Shown: in pieces, positions 35,413-44,814 of the stretch
How the letters are laid out: each line of letters starts with the position of its first letter
Position numbering within the stretch: position 1 is the first letter of the stretch
Assembly: GCF_002585305.1 (NCBI RefSeq)
Contig: NZ_NUNF01000010.1
Span: forward strand, 1-64,000
DNA: 64,000 nucleotides
Reading direction: 5' to 3'
From: Bacillus sp. AFS037270
Lineage (GTDB): Bacteria > Bacillota > Bacilli > Bacillales_B > DSM-18226
Made by a program: the position numbers and the translations under genes
The notes under the pieces: model-generated
What the model was told of the DNA's origin: nothing
Database searches by the model: none
The model's input: only the letters and a program-made list of their open reading frames with translations

Positions 35413-37087
35413 GGTTGATAACAATAGAAAACAATCAAGGAAACGTCTCGGGGAATTGTTAATTGAACAAGGTCTGATTACAAAGGAACAACTTGCTGCG
35501 ACCTTAGATGACAAAGGGTCTAGTCAGAAACTTGGCGAGGCATTGCTCCAAAAAGGATATATCACGGATCAACAATTAGCTGAGGTGTTAGAAAATCAGC
35601 TGGGAATTCCACATGTTAATCTTGTTCAATACCCTTTTGACACCAGCCTTTTTTCCTTGATATCTAAGGATATGGCGAAAAGGAATTTTATTGTCCCGCT
35701 AAAAAAAGAGGGAAACAAACTGTTTGTGGCGATGGTCAATCCGATGGATTTTATTGTTATGGATGATTTACGTCTTGCAACGGGATTTCAGATTGAGGCA
35801 GGGATCGCTACGAAAGAGGATATCCTCCGCACTATCAACAAGTATTATGAAGATGATGATGGATTTAAGGAACTTTTTGATGACCTAGCGGCAAATGATC
35901 GGGCTAGGGATGAAAACGTGACCAACCAGGATTCACCGATTGTTCGGTTGGTTAACCAACTACTTACGAATGCAGTTATTCAAAAAGCCAGTGATATTCA
36001 TATCGATCCGCAAGAAACAAAAATCGTGATCCGCTACCGTGTCGACGGTGTTCTTAGAGTGGAACGGACATTGCCACGTCAAATGCAAAGCGTATTAACA
36101 GCGAGAATTAAAATTATGTCCAATCTGGATATAACGGAACACCGGATACCACAAGATGGCCGGATAAAATTACATCTTGATTTTTATCCTATTGATTTGC
36201 GTGTATCGACACTACCCACAGTCTATGGCGAAAAAATTGTTATGCGTTTGTTGGACATGGGGGCAGCCTTAAATGATTTAAATAAGATTGGATTTAATGT
36301 CCTTAACTTTAAACGGTTTAGTTCGCTAATTGAACAGCCAACCGGAATTGTATTGATTACCGGGCCAACTGGCTCTGGGAAATCCTCGACCCTTTATGCG
36401 GCTTTAAATAAATTAAACAATGAAGAGGTCAATATCATCACAATTGAGGATCCAGTCGAATATCAATTGGAAGGGATTAATCAAATCCAAGTCAATCCTA
36501 ATGTTGGGATGACATTTGCCGCCGGCCTGCGTTCTATTCTCCGGCAGGATCCGAATATTATCATGGTCGGAGAGATACGTGATAAAGAGACCGCGGAAAT
36601 TGCCATACGTGCTTCCTTAACCGGGCATTTAGTTCTAAGTACCCTTCATACTAACGATTCTCTTGGAACCATTACCCGTTTGAATGATATGGGTGTAGAG
36701 CCGTTTATGATTGCCTCATCTGTTAGCGGTATTGTAGCACAGCGTCTTGTCCGTAAGGTTTGCCGCGATTGCGCAGAGGCACAGGAACCTTCTTTAAGAG
36801 AAAAGGAGATCTTCGCCAGACGTGGTTTGAAGATTGATAAGATTATTAGAGGAAAAGGATGTCCTTCTTGTAATATGACGGGTTATAAAGGAAGAATTGC
36901 CCTTCACGAGGTACTCGTCATTGACGATATCATGCGTAGAATCATTATGAATGATAATTCGTTTCAAAAAATAAAAGAGCAAGCGGTTAAAAATAAAACC
37001 ATCTTTCTTATAGACGATGGGTTATTAAAAGTAAAACAAGGTTTGACAACAACAGAAGAAGTATTACGTGTTGCCATTCTAGAGTAG
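35396..37087 (+). CDS. pilB: Type IV pilus assembly ATPase PilB
   Basis: A hexameric motor that extends the pilus. It has 563 residues from ATG 35396, with GGGGGAAG just upstream. The N-terminal GspE-II domain (about 15-160) is followed by the ATPase core. Walker A is GPTGSGKSSTL. Asp and His boxes are in IITIEDPVEYQ and HTNDSLGTITRL. Walker B is LRQDPNIIMVGEIRDKETA. The zinc tetracysteine CRDC...GCPSC is present, typical of extension ATPases. The start overlaps the G5-protein stop by 17 bases, and pilT follows after 11 bases. Confidence 0.93.
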   Translation: MNSQNKVDNNRKQSRKRLGELLIEQGLITKEQLAATLDDKGSSQKLGEALLQKGYITDQQLAEVLENQLGIPHVNLVQYPFDTSLFSLISKDMAKRNFIVPLKKEGNKLFVAMVNPMDFIVMDDLRLATGFQIEAGIATKEDILRTINKYYEDDDGFKELFDDLAANDRARDENVTNQDSPIVRLVNQLLTNAVIQKASDIHIDPQETKIVIRYRVDGVLRVERTLPRQMQSVLTARIKIMSNLDITEHRIPQDGRIKLHLDFYPIDLRVSTLPTVYGEKIVMRLLDMGAALNDLNKIGFNVLNFKRFSSLIEQPTGIVLITGPTGSGKSSTLYAALNKLNNEEVNIITIEDPVEYQLEGINQIQVNPNVGMTFAAGLRSILRQDPNIIMVGEIRDKETAEIAIRASLTGHLVLSTLHTNDSLGTITRLNDMGVEPFMIASSVSGIVAQRLVRKVCRDCAEAQEPSLREKEIFARRGLKIDKIIRGKGCPSCNMTGYKGRIALHEVLVIDDIMRRIIMNDNSFQKIKEQAVKNKTIFLIDDGLLKVKQGLTTTEEVLRVAILE

Positions 37088-37098
37088 GAGTATGAGAC

Positions 37099-38148
37099 AT
37101 GACTGAGAGAATCGATAATATTCTTAGGGCCGCAATAGAATTTAAAGCATCTGATATTCATCTAACAGTTGGGGTTCCACCGATTTTTCGTATCAATGGA
37201 GATATTAAACGGTATGGAAAAGAGATGCTTCTGCCAGCAGACACCGAGGCAATAGCCAAACAAATTATTCCTGACAACCTTTGGGGTCAATTTAAAGATA
37301 AAGGGGAACTTGATTTTTCTTATGGAATTCCAGGAGTTTCCCGCTTCCGTGTGAATGCCTATCATCAACGCAAAAGTGTCTCACTGGCACTAAGGGTTGT
37401 TGCATCCAAAACGCCAACCCTCGAAGATTTAGATCTGCCGGAAATCATTCCTAAGCTTGTCGAAAAGCCACAAGGACTTATTCTAGTTACTGGACCTACA
37501 GGAAGCGGTAAGTCGACAACGCTAGCATCCATGATTGATTATATGAATCGGACAATGAGGAAACATATTATAACCCTAGAAGACCCAATAGAATACCTTC
37601 ATAAACATGGGAATTCCATTATTGATCAGCGTGAAGTTGGTTTTGATACCCAAAATTATGCGAGTGGTTTAAAAGCTGCTCTCCGTCAGGATCCAGACGT
37701 TATCCTTGTGGGGGAAATGCGTGACTTAGAAACAATTGGTATTGCGATCACAGCAGCGGAAACGGGGCACCTTGTTTTTGGTACCCTTCATACCTCCAGC
37801 GCACCGGCAACCATTAACCGTATTATTGATGTCTTCCCGCCGGCACAGCAGCCGCAAATCCGTGTTCAGCTAGCGTCCGTCTTGGTAGGGGTTATTTCTC
37901 AACGGCTTTTTCCTACAGTTGATAATAAAGGCCGTAGGGCAGCCACCGAGATATTAGTGAATAACCCTGCGATTGCGAACTTGATTCGAAATGAAAAGAT
38001 TCATCAAATTCAAAGTACAATGCAAACTTCGCGTGCACAAGGAATGCATACCTTAGAAATGAGTATTAGAGACTTGCTTGACCGTAATATCATTCAGAAA
38101 GAAGCTGCAACCAAATATCTACAAGAAAAGATGATGATGGATGCCTAG
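37099..38148 (+). CDS. pilT: Type IV pilus retraction ATPase PilT
   Basis: A retraction motor of 349 residues. Walker A is GPTGSGKSTTLASM and Walker B is LRQDPDVILVGEMRDLETI. The C-terminal AIRNLIRE-type motif appears as AIANLIRNEKIHQIQS, which separates PilT from PilB. There are no zinc cysteines. It implies a pilus able to retract (twitching, DNA uptake or surface sensing). It overlaps pilC by 8 bases. Confidence 0.94.
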   Translation: MTERIDNILRAAIEFKASDIHLTVGVPPIFRINGDIKRYGKEMLLPADTEAIAKQIIPDNLWGQFKDKGELDFSYGIPGVSRFRVNAYHQRKSVSLALRVVASKTPTLEDLDLPEIIPKLVEKPQGLILVTGPTGSGKSTTLASMIDYMNRTMRKHIITLEDPIEYLHKHGNSIIDQREVGFDTQNYASGLKAALRQDPDVILVGEMRDLETIGIAITAAETGHLVFGTLHTSSAPATINRIIDVFPPAQQPQIRVQLASVLVGVISQRLFPTVDNKGRRAATEILVNNPAIANLIRNEKIHQIQSTMQTSRAQGMHTLEMSIRDLLDRNIIQKEAATKYLQEKMMMDA

Positions 38149-39346
38149 ATTTAAATATTCCGGACGAGACAAACGCGGGAAAAAGCAGGGTGTTATTACG
38201 GCAGCCTCCCGACGCGAGGCCATGGTGAAGCTAAAAGATAATGGCGTTAGGGTAATTGAAATCACCGAAGTTCCAGAGACATTAATGACAATGGAACTAA
38301 CTCTTGGAAATCCCGTTAAGATGCAGGATTTTGTTATTTACCTACGGCAATTTGCCACATTGTTGAAGGCCGGGGTTACCATTGTAGAGGCGACAGCGGT
38401 TCTTGCTGCTCAAACAGAGAGTAAAGGGTTAAAACGCGCATTACTAGATGTTGAACAGGAATTACGTGAAGGAAATCCTTTTTCTAACGCTGTTTCAAAG
38501 CATCCGAAAATCTTTAATTCCATGTTTGTTAATATGGTCAAGGCTGGTGAGGTCAGTGGAAACATGGATGGGACACTTGAACGCTTGGCTGAGGATTTTG
38601 AAAAGCAGCACCATACGAGGGAAAAAGTTAAATCTGCACTAATGTATCCAGCCGTCATCGGTGTCATTGCTATTTTGGCTGTCATTTTCTTATTAGTTGG
38701 AGTAGTTCCAAAGTTTGTAACCATGTTTTCTGATATGGATCTAGAGCTACCTGCTATTACTAAATTCGTGCTATCGGTTAGTGAATTTATGCAATCCTTT
38801 TGGTGGTTTCTTGTCATCGTTTGTGTTGCAATATATCTATCTTTTGTGTTTATTAAAAAAAATAAAAAGGCAAAATACTATTTGGATTTTGTATTTTTAA
38901 AAATGCCGATTTTCGGGAAAATGTTGCAAAAGGCCCAGTTAGCACGAATGATGAGGACACTTAGCACTTTGTTTTCCAGCTCTGTGCCAATTTTGCAGGC
39001 CATGTCGATAGTTGAAAAGGTTGTTGAAAATGAGGTGATCTCAAAAGTTATCCGTGATTCCCGTAACTCGCTTGAGAAGGGGAGATCGATGACTGAGCCA
39101 ATGATTGCTCATTGGGCCTTTCCTCCCTTAGTAACGCAAATGATTACGATCGGTGAGGGGACTGGGGCTTTAGATGCGATGTTATCGAAAATTGCTGAGT
39201 TCTATGAAAAAGAGGTTGATGCTGGGACAGACCGACTAAAGTCCTTGATAGAACCGATAATGATAGTCTTTTTGGCAGGGGTTGTTGGGGTGATTGTCAT
39301 GTCGATTATGATGCCAATGTTCTCGATGTATGACCAAATGAGTTAA
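38141..39346 (+). CDS. pilC: Type IV pilus inner-membrane platform protein PilC
   Basis: The membrane platform that couples the ATPases to pilin addition. It has 401 residues with two T2SS-F domains (about 70-190 and 270-390). Three transmembrane segments are visible: LMYPAVIGVIAILAVIFLLVG, WWFLVIVCVAIYLSFVF, and IMIVFLAGVVGVIVMSIMMP. The N-terminus MPRFKYSGRDKRGKKQ is typical. ATG 38141 overlaps the pilT stop. Confidence 0.94.
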   Translation: MPRFKYSGRDKRGKKQGVITAASRREAMVKLKDNGVRVIEITEVPETLMTMELTLGNPVKMQDFVIYLRQFATLLKAGVTIVEATAVLAAQTESKGLKRALLDVEQELREGNPFSNAVSKHPKIFNSMFVNMVKAGEVSGNMDGTLERLAEDFEKQHHTREKVKSALMYPAVIGVIAILAVIFLLVGVVPKFVTMFSDMDLELPAITKFVLSVSEFMQSFWWFLVIVCVAIYLSFVFIKKNKKAKYYLDFVFLKMPIFGKMLQKAQLARMMRTLSTLFSSSVPILQAMSIVEKVVENEVISKVIRDSRNSLEKGRSMTEPMIAHWAFPPLVTQMITIGEGTGALDAMLSKIAEFYEKEVDAGTDRLKSLIEPIMIVFLAGVVGVIVMSIMMPMFSMYDQMS

Positions 39347-39488
39347 TAATCACAAATTTTCGACATTTTGCTACAAATATCCATAATTTGAGACACAAAA
39401 TGATGAAAATATCTTTTCCAATGATGTCATTTATTGTATACTCATAGAGAAATATTACTAGGTTCATAGAACCAGAAGGAGCAGGAAA

Positions 39489-39962
39489 ATGGTACAAGCT
39501 TTAAAAGCAAAAATGAAAGATCAAAAAGGTTTTACACTAATTGAATTGTTGGCTGTAATTGTTATTTTGGGTATTATTGCGGCAATCGCAATCCCAGCAA
39601 TTGGAAATGTAATTGCAAAGAGTAAAGATGATGCAAAAGTTGCAGAGGCAACTCAAATTCTTGAAGCTGCAAAATTAGCTTATACTGATCTCGATCTTAA
39701 TGGTACAGCTCCTACAGGGGTTACATTTAATAAAACAGGAACACCTGCAACTTTAACCTCTGTTACTTGGACACAAACTTCTTCTGGAGGTCCACTAGAT
39801 AAGTATCTATCAAAGGTTAAAGATAAAGATTTTACTGTTACTTACGATATTAATACTAACGTCTACTCTATTACAGGCCATGAGGCAGCAGATACTACAA
39901 CTATTGAAACTATAGCAGGAACATTAACGGAAGAAAACCTAGCAACATTATCTAGAAAGTAA
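39489..39962 (+). CDS. pilA: Major type IV pilin PilA-like prepilin
   Basis: A protein of 157 residues. The leader of 14 residues ends DQKG, then FTLIELLAVIVILGIIAAIA with mature Phe1 and Glu5, the class a signature. The globular part is short, Thr-rich and has no cysteine pair. AGAAGGAGCAGG precedes ATG 39489 by a few bases, the strongest ribosome site of the locus. Together with a 140-base upstream gap and a TATACT hexamer near 39435, this suggests separate high expression. It is placed directly before the prepilin peptidase. Confidence 0.92.
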   Translation: MVQALKAKMKDQKGFTLIELLAVIVILGIIAAIAIPAIGNVIAKSKDDAKVAEATQILEAAKLAYTDLDLNGTAPTGVTFNKTGTPATLTSVTWTQTSSGGPLDKYLSKVKDKDFTVTYDINTNVYSITGHEAADTTTIETIAGTLTEENLATLSRK

Positions 39963-39963
39963 T

Positions 39964-40728
39964 ATGATATTTATTAATAGTTATATCTTCATAATTGGTT
40001 TAATTTTAGGTTCTTTTTTTAATGTTGTAGGTCTAAGATTACCATTAAAACAATCAATTATTTCACCCAGATCTGCATGTCCAACTTGCGGACATCAGTT
40101 AACACCATTTGAACTAATTCCGGTTTTATCATATATGCTTCAAAAAGGGAAATGCCGCGGCTGTCAGTCGCGGATTTCTCCTATCTATCCGACTTTTGAA
40201 CTATTAACCGGCCTCCTCTTTACACTAGCACCATACGTTGTTGGATGGTCTGGAGAATTAATAGTCGCCTTGACGTTTATCTCAATGTTTATAATAATCA
40301 CCGTGTCTGATATTCATTATATGATCATCCCTGATAAAATTTTAATTTGGTTTGCAGGGATTTTTTTATTGGAACGATTCATGTGGCCATTAACCCCCTG
40401 GTGGGACAGCCTCATAGGTGTTGTTACAGGATTTCTGCTACTCCTCATCATAGCTGTGGTCAGTAAAGGCGGTATGGGTTTTGGTGATGTTAAACTATAT
40501 GCCTTAATCGGTTTTGTAATTGGTTTTAAATTAGTGTTATTATCATTCTTCTTTGCAACATTATTCGGCGCAGTTATTGGCGGCTTAGCGCTCCTATTTA
40601 GAATCGTAAAAAAGCGTCAGCCTATCCCATTTGGCCCATTTATAGCAGCCGGAACACTAACAGCCTATTTCTGGGGTTGGGATCTTATTGACTTTTACTT
40701 TAATCATTTACTAAGGATATTTTACTAA
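39964..40728 (+). CDS. pilD: Prepilin leader peptidase / N-methyltransferase (PilD/ComC)
   Basis: An aspartic membrane peptidase of 254 residues that cleaves prepilin leaders and methylates the new N-terminus. The N-terminal zinc-binding loop has CPTC...CRGC. The catalytic aspartates are in TVSDIHYMIIPD and GGMGFGDVKLY. About eight hydrophobic segments are seen. It occupies the place of comC in B. subtilis (between folC and spoIIB) and starts one base after the pilin stop codon. It probably also processes the competence pilins encoded elsewhere; this is inference. Confidence 0.94.
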   Translation: MIFINSYIFIIGLILGSFFNVVGLRLPLKQSIISPRSACPTCGHQLTPFELIPVLSYMLQKGKCRGCQSRISPIYPTFELLTGLLFTLAPYVVGWSGELIVALTFISMFIIITVSDIHYMIIPDKILIWFAGIFLLERFMWPLTPWWDSLIGVVTGFLLLLIIAVVSKGGMGFGDVKLYALIGFVIGFKLVLLSFFFATLFGAVIGGLALLFRIVKKRQPIPFGPFIAAGTLTAYFWGWDLIDFYFNHLLRIFY

Positions 40729-40740
40729 GGGGCTCAACTT

Positions 40741-41739
40741 ATGGTATTTTCCCTCTTTTTACCTAAAAACAGAATAATCAATCTGTTAATAAATGACCTT
40801 GCAGTTCGCTTTTTGGAATTGAAACAAGAGAATCCGCCGACACTACATAGATGGTTTGAGCGCTTCTTGCCGCCTGGGATCATTACGGACGGAAAGATTT
40901 TTGATATGGATTCTCTATCGAACATTCTCGAGGAATGTATTGACGAATGGAAAATCAAGAGACGTTCTATTCGTTTTATTGTTCCAGATCCGCTTGTCAT
41001 TATCCGAAAGGTCACGATCCCAGCCGATGTTCAAGATGATGAAATAAAGGGGTATCTATATTTAGAGCTCGGTTCTAGTATCCATTTACCATTTGAAGAA
41101 CCTGTATTCGATTATTACTCACTTCTGGAAAATGGGAAAACGAAGGATTTATTATTATTTGCTGCACCAGAGCATAATGTGATGGAATACGTCGATTTGC
41201 TTAGCCGTTTAAAAATGAATCCTGTCGCGGCCGACATTTCCCCGTTATCCTTGTACCGTTTGTATCATAAACTAGAACGGGCCGAAGCAGATGAAGTTTT
41301 ATTCACTGTTCAGTTTGATTTAACTAGTGTGAACTTATGTATTTTTGATGAATCAGTCCCGTTGGTGATGCGGCAGTTCTCCTTGCCGTTTGATATGGAT
41401 CAGTGGGAAATCTCTCGAGATACATTAGGATTAATGGTTTGTAAGTTTAAAGGAGAACCTGAAGAACTGGTTATCCAATTTGAAGATATCTTTAAAGAGA
41501 TGAATAAGTTATTAGATTTTTACCGTTATTCACACAATAATAATGATAAGCCGGATATTTCAAAGTTTCTCTTAAATGGCGACCATCCGATGTTAATGGC
41601 CATATATGATGAAATGAAAGAAAGATACGATATTCCAGTAGATTTCATTACGATTGACAATGAAGCGATAAGTAAACATCCGAGCATCCCGACCAATTTT
41701 TTATTACCATTAGGTCTTGCTTTAAAAGAGGTGCAATAA
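40741..41739 (+). CDS. pilM: Pilus assembly protein PilM-like
   Basis: A protein of 332 residues with an actin-like (FtsA-type) fold, expected to sit in the cytoplasm and bind the PilN N-terminus. Visible blocks are VRFLELKQENPP near the start, VPDPLVIIRKVTIP, YLYLELGSSIHLPFEEPVFDY, and LLFAAPEHNVMEYVDLL. Phosphate loops are poorly conserved compared with proteobacterial PilM. ATG 40741 follows AAGGGGC. It overlaps pilN by one base. Confidence 0.85.
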   Translation: MVFSLFLPKNRIINLLINDLAVRFLELKQENPPTLHRWFERFLPPGIITDGKIFDMDSLSNILEECIDEWKIKRRSIRFIVPDPLVIIRKVTIPADVQDDEIKGYLYLELGSSIHLPFEEPVFDYYSLLENGKTKDLLLFAAPEHNVMEYVDLLSRLKMNPVAADISPLSLYRLYHKLERAEADEVLFTVQFDLTSVNLCIFDESVPLVMRQFSLPFDMDQWEISRDTLGLMVCKFKGEPEELVIQFEDIFKEMNKLLDFYRYSHNNNDKPDISKFLLNGDHPMLMAIYDEMKERYDIPVDFITIDNEAISKHPSIPTNFLLPLGLALKEVQ

Positions 41740-42593
41740 TGCTAGTAGAAATTAACCTGCTTCCTCAAAAAGAACCTAAGAAATTTAACATCGTTTATCT
41801 ATTTACTATTGCTGCTGTCTTAATCTTGATCGGCGGCGTTTATTTTTGGGAGATTAAATCTGTTAAGAGCGATGTCGAATCAGTAGATCAGCAAATGACA
41901 ATGACTAAAAAAATTACGGAAAAAGAACAACAAAGTGCGCAAACGAATGAAGCCTCTACATCCGTTGATTTATTAAAATCGGCTGTAGATTGGGCAGATG
42001 CCTATCCGATTCAAACCATCCCGGTAATGAGACATCTTAATTCACTCCTGCCGGAACGTGGATTCATCCAGTCCTTTGCGTTTTCAGAGACTGGAACGGT
42101 AACCATTAGTGTGCAATTTGACACCACTCGTGAAGCAGCCTACTTTTTAGAATACCTAAAAGAATCGGACTTGATTGAAGATGCAAGTCTTAATTCATTA
42201 AACGCAAATGATTCTGAGGAAACTACCGATAGTGCAGCCCAGTCAACCAGCCAGAATGCTGCAACTGGTACAACTGGACAAACCACTGCTAGTACGACTA
42301 ACACGGCTTCAACTGCACAGAGTACTACTACTGCAAACACAAATAGTCAAAGTACGACTACGAGTGGACAGACTAATCAGACTAATACAGCGGGCACGAC
42401 AACTAACCTAAGCAACTCAAACTCGACAAATACAGGTGTTGCTGCAAATGGAACGTCTAAAAGCACAACGAAGCCTGATAATAATATTCTTCCTCGATAC
42501 GTTGGACAATTTGAAATTACGTTTAATAAAGAGGCAATAAAAGAATTAACGGATAAAAGCAAGGAGGATGAGGAAGGGGTGACTGCTCCTTGA
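41739..42593 (+). CDS. pilN: Pilus assembly protein PilN-like with long polar insert
   Basis: A protein of 284 residues. The N-terminal VEINLLPQK motif that docks on PilM is intact, followed by one transmembrane segment (about 18-38), a coiled coil, and a ferredoxin-like part (about 85-150, RHLNSLLPERGFIQSF). Residues about 158-245 are almost only Ser, Thr, Asn, Gln, Ala and Gly, an unusual low-complexity insert. A short conserved tail (YVGQFEITFNKEAI) follows. Coupled to pilM and pilO by overlaps. Confidence 0.85.
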   Translation: MLVEINLLPQKEPKKFNIVYLFTIAAVLILIGGVYFWEIKSVKSDVESVDQQMTMTKKITEKEQQSAQTNEASTSVDLLKSAVDWADAYPIQTIPVMRHLNSLLPERGFIQSFAFSETGTVTISVQFDTTREAAYFLEYLKESDLIEDASLNSLNANDSEETTDSAAQSTSQNAATGTTGQTTASTTNTASTAQSTTTANTNSQSTTTSGQTNQTNTAGTTTNLSNSNSTNTGVAANGTSKSTTKPDNNILPRYVGQFEITFNKEAIKELTDKSKEDEEGVTAP

Positions 42594-43396
42594 AATTCCG
42601 TCTCTCTAAAATAGACAAAATCATCGTAGGCTCAGGTGCTTTTTTAATTGTCATCATGATTGTTTATTTTCAGTTCTTCTCGCTCAGTCCATTAAAGTCT
42701 GATTTAAGCATCAAACAACAGGGACTTAAGACTGAACAAAAGTTATTAGATGTAGTTACTAAGAAAAAAACAGAAACGGCTGATTCTGAACCGGAAGATA
42801 CAGTTGAACTTCAGAAAAAGGTACCTGTTCAGCCACTTCAAGAACAGTTCATCCTCGATTTAGAAAAAGCCGAAACGGTTTCTGATAGTGAGATCAAAAC
42901 GATGAGCTTTTCTAAAGATGCAGATGTAACCGTGGCAACAGATCAAGCAAATTCACAAACTGCTGTAACAGGTCAAACCAGCACTGCAACGCAAACAACT
43001 CAGGATACGTCCAGTCCAGCTGCAACAAACCAAACTGGAACTACGCAAGCTGGAACCCAGCAGCAATCTACAACGGCGACAAACGGTTTAAAAAAGCTAA
43101 CTGTACAGTTACAGGTAGAATCACCAACCTATAAGGATCTGGAAAAATTCATTGAAACATTAGAGTCGCTTACAAGAATTGTTGCGGTGGAAGCGATCAA
43201 TTATACAGGCGGACAAGAGGTTACAAGTCTCGAAACAGAAACGCAGTCTCTAACATATTCACTTACTGTGTCAGCTTTTTATATGCCAAGTCTTACTGAT
43301 TTACAAGCAGATCTTCCAAAAATGGATGCTCCAGCACCAGCTGGCAAGGACAACCCGTTAAGCAAGTTCCCTGAAACAGCAGCCACACAACCTTAG
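42590..43396 (+). CDS. pilO: Pilus assembly protein PilO-like
   Basis: A protein of 268 residues. One transmembrane segment is at about 9-29, a helical region at 30-95, then a Thr/Gln/Ala-rich polar linker (about 115-165). A ferredoxin-like domain follows (LTVQLQVESPTYKDLEKFIE, about 170-235). The start (TTG 42590, inside a TCCTTGAAATTC context) overlaps the pilN stop by 4 bases. It is the last gene before a perfect terminator. With PilM and PilN it forms the alignment complex; PilP and PilQ are absent as expected in a monoderm. Confidence 0.82.
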   Translation: MKFRLSKIDKIIVGSGAFLIVIMIVYFQFFSLSPLKSDLSIKQQGLKTEQKLLDVVTKKKTETADSEPEDTVELQKKVPVQPLQEQFILDLEKAETVSDSEIKTMSFSKDADVTVATDQANSQTAVTGQTSTATQTTQDTSSPAATNQTGTTQAGTQQQSTTATNGLKKLTVQLQVESPTYKDLEKFIETLESLTRIVAVEAINYTGGQEVTSLETETQSLTYSLTVSAFYMPSLTDLQADLPKMDAPAPAGKDNPLSKFPETAATQP

Positions 43397-43440
43397 TTTT
43401 CATCTTGCCGAACCAACAAACAATTTGACGAAAGACTACC

Positions 43441-43475
43441 ATAACAAGACGACAAAAGTCTTGTTATTTTTTTTT
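43441..43475 (+). terminator. Terminator of the pilus operon
   Basis: ATAACAAGAC and GTCTTGTTAT form a perfect 10-bp stem with a 7-base loop, followed by nine T. Confidence 0.93.
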
Positions 43476-43530
43476 GTCTGTATGTTAGGATGAACCCAAT
43501 GACCCTTCGGAAGAGAGAGGAGTACAAGCA

Positions 43531-44613
43531 GTGGACAAGCCTAACAAAGGCAATACAATCAAGATTAAATTAAATGGAGAAACCAAAACCTTTGAGGAAG
43601 AACCAAAGAAAATCGACCGCGAGCCACACATCGAACCTATTCCAAGAGTGATAGAAATAGATTCGAATAAACTAGAAAATGATGGATTCTTAGAAACAGC
43701 CGCCACCCAGGAATCTGTCGATGAAAGCTTTGACTGGATCATTCCGGAATCCTCCGATCAAGATATAGAGGAATTTACGATTGCAGGCGATAAAAAAACA
43801 AAAAAGCCGAGCCTCCCCAAAATATCATCCTTTTCAACCAATCCAAAAAAGAAAAAGGATCGTAACATCGTCACGATTGTCACTTCCGCTGCCTTTGCTA
43901 TCCTAATAGGTACAACAATTGGATTTGTTATGTTGAAACTAGTGATCACAGGACCATCGGATAAGACGGGAACGCAAACAATACCAACAGTGGTCGAAGA
44001 AAACGGAAATACGACAGCTGACAATACTGAGGAAAAATCATCGGACGCTATTACCTTAGACCAAATGACAACCTATGTAATCCAAGGCGGTGTATTCTCT
44101 TCAAAGGATGGTGCGAAGGAAACATCAACCGAGGTAACTTCAAAAGGTGTTCCATCCCAGCTGGTTGAAATCAGTGGTAAGCAATATTTATTCCTTGGGG
44201 TAGCGGATTCCATTGAAACAGCCAAATCACTTGGCAATCAATATAAAGCAGATGGTGTCGGAGATGTTTTTGCGAAGCCACTGTTACTTGATGAGAAACA
44301 AGTATCCGGTCTAAATGATAAAGAGAAAAGCTTCCTAAAGAATGTACCTTCTATCTATGAAACGTTATCACTAGCAACCTCAACGGCTCTATTGAATAAT
44401 GAACTTTCTAAGGAATCGACTAAGGCTATTACAGGTCTTGGGGATCAATTAAAGACGAGCGGGCTAAAGAATGCAAAGGTAACGAAGTTAAAAACAGAAT
44501 TAACGACCGCTGCTGATAAGCTAGATACTTATCAAAAATCCAAAAATAAAAAGAGCCTAAGTCAAGCTCAGCAGCATCTATTAAACTTTTTAAGTGCCTA
44601 TTATTCATTGTAG
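43531..44613 (+). CDS. spoIIB: Stage II sporulation protein B (SPOR domain)
   Basis: A membrane-anchored protein of 360 residues acting in septal peptidoglycan remodelling at engulfment. The cytosolic N-terminus opens MDKPNKGNTIKIKLNGETK. One transmembrane segment is at about 112-136 (IVTIVTSAAFAILIGTTIGF). A SPOR domain lies at about 180-255 (YVIQGGVFSSKDGAKE, YLFLGVADSIETAKSLG), which binds denuded glycan. The start is GTG 43531 with AGAGAGGAG upstream. The position between the prepilin peptidase and maf is that of B. subtilis spoIIB. Confidence 0.9.
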   Translation: MDKPNKGNTIKIKLNGETKTFEEEPKKIDREPHIEPIPRVIEIDSNKLENDGFLETAATQESVDESFDWIIPESSDQDIEEFTIAGDKKTKKPSLPKISSFSTNPKKKKDRNIVTIVTSAAFAILIGTTIGFVMLKLVITGPSDKTGTQTIPTVVEENGNTTADNTEEKSSDAITLDQMTTYVIQGGVFSSKDGAKETSTEVTSKGVPSQLVEISGKQYLFLGVADSIETAKSLGNQYKADGVGDVFAKPLLLDEKQVSGLNDKEKSFLKNVPSIYETLSLATSTALLNNELSKESTKAITGLGDQLKTSGLKNAKVTKLKTELTTAADKLDTYQKSKNKKSLSQAQQHLLNFLSAYYSL

Positions 44614-44637
44614 TCGACAACAGTTGATATTTTCCGG

Positions 44638-44672
44638 GAAATAAGTCCTGCCATTTTGGTGGGGCTTATTTC
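44638..44672 (+). terminator. Possible terminator of spoIIB
   Basis: GAAATAAG-CC pairs with GG-CTTATTTC with small bulges. The T tract is poor. Confidence 0.45.
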
Positions 44673-44814
44673 TTGTGTGCCGAAATATTATTTTTTTGCA
44701 TAATTTGACAATAATCTTCAAAATTTAATGATATTAAAATTGTTTGCTTCTATAATTTCTGATAGGATTAACATGTATCTCCCTATACAAAATGTCAAAA
44801 GGTAAGGTGATTGA

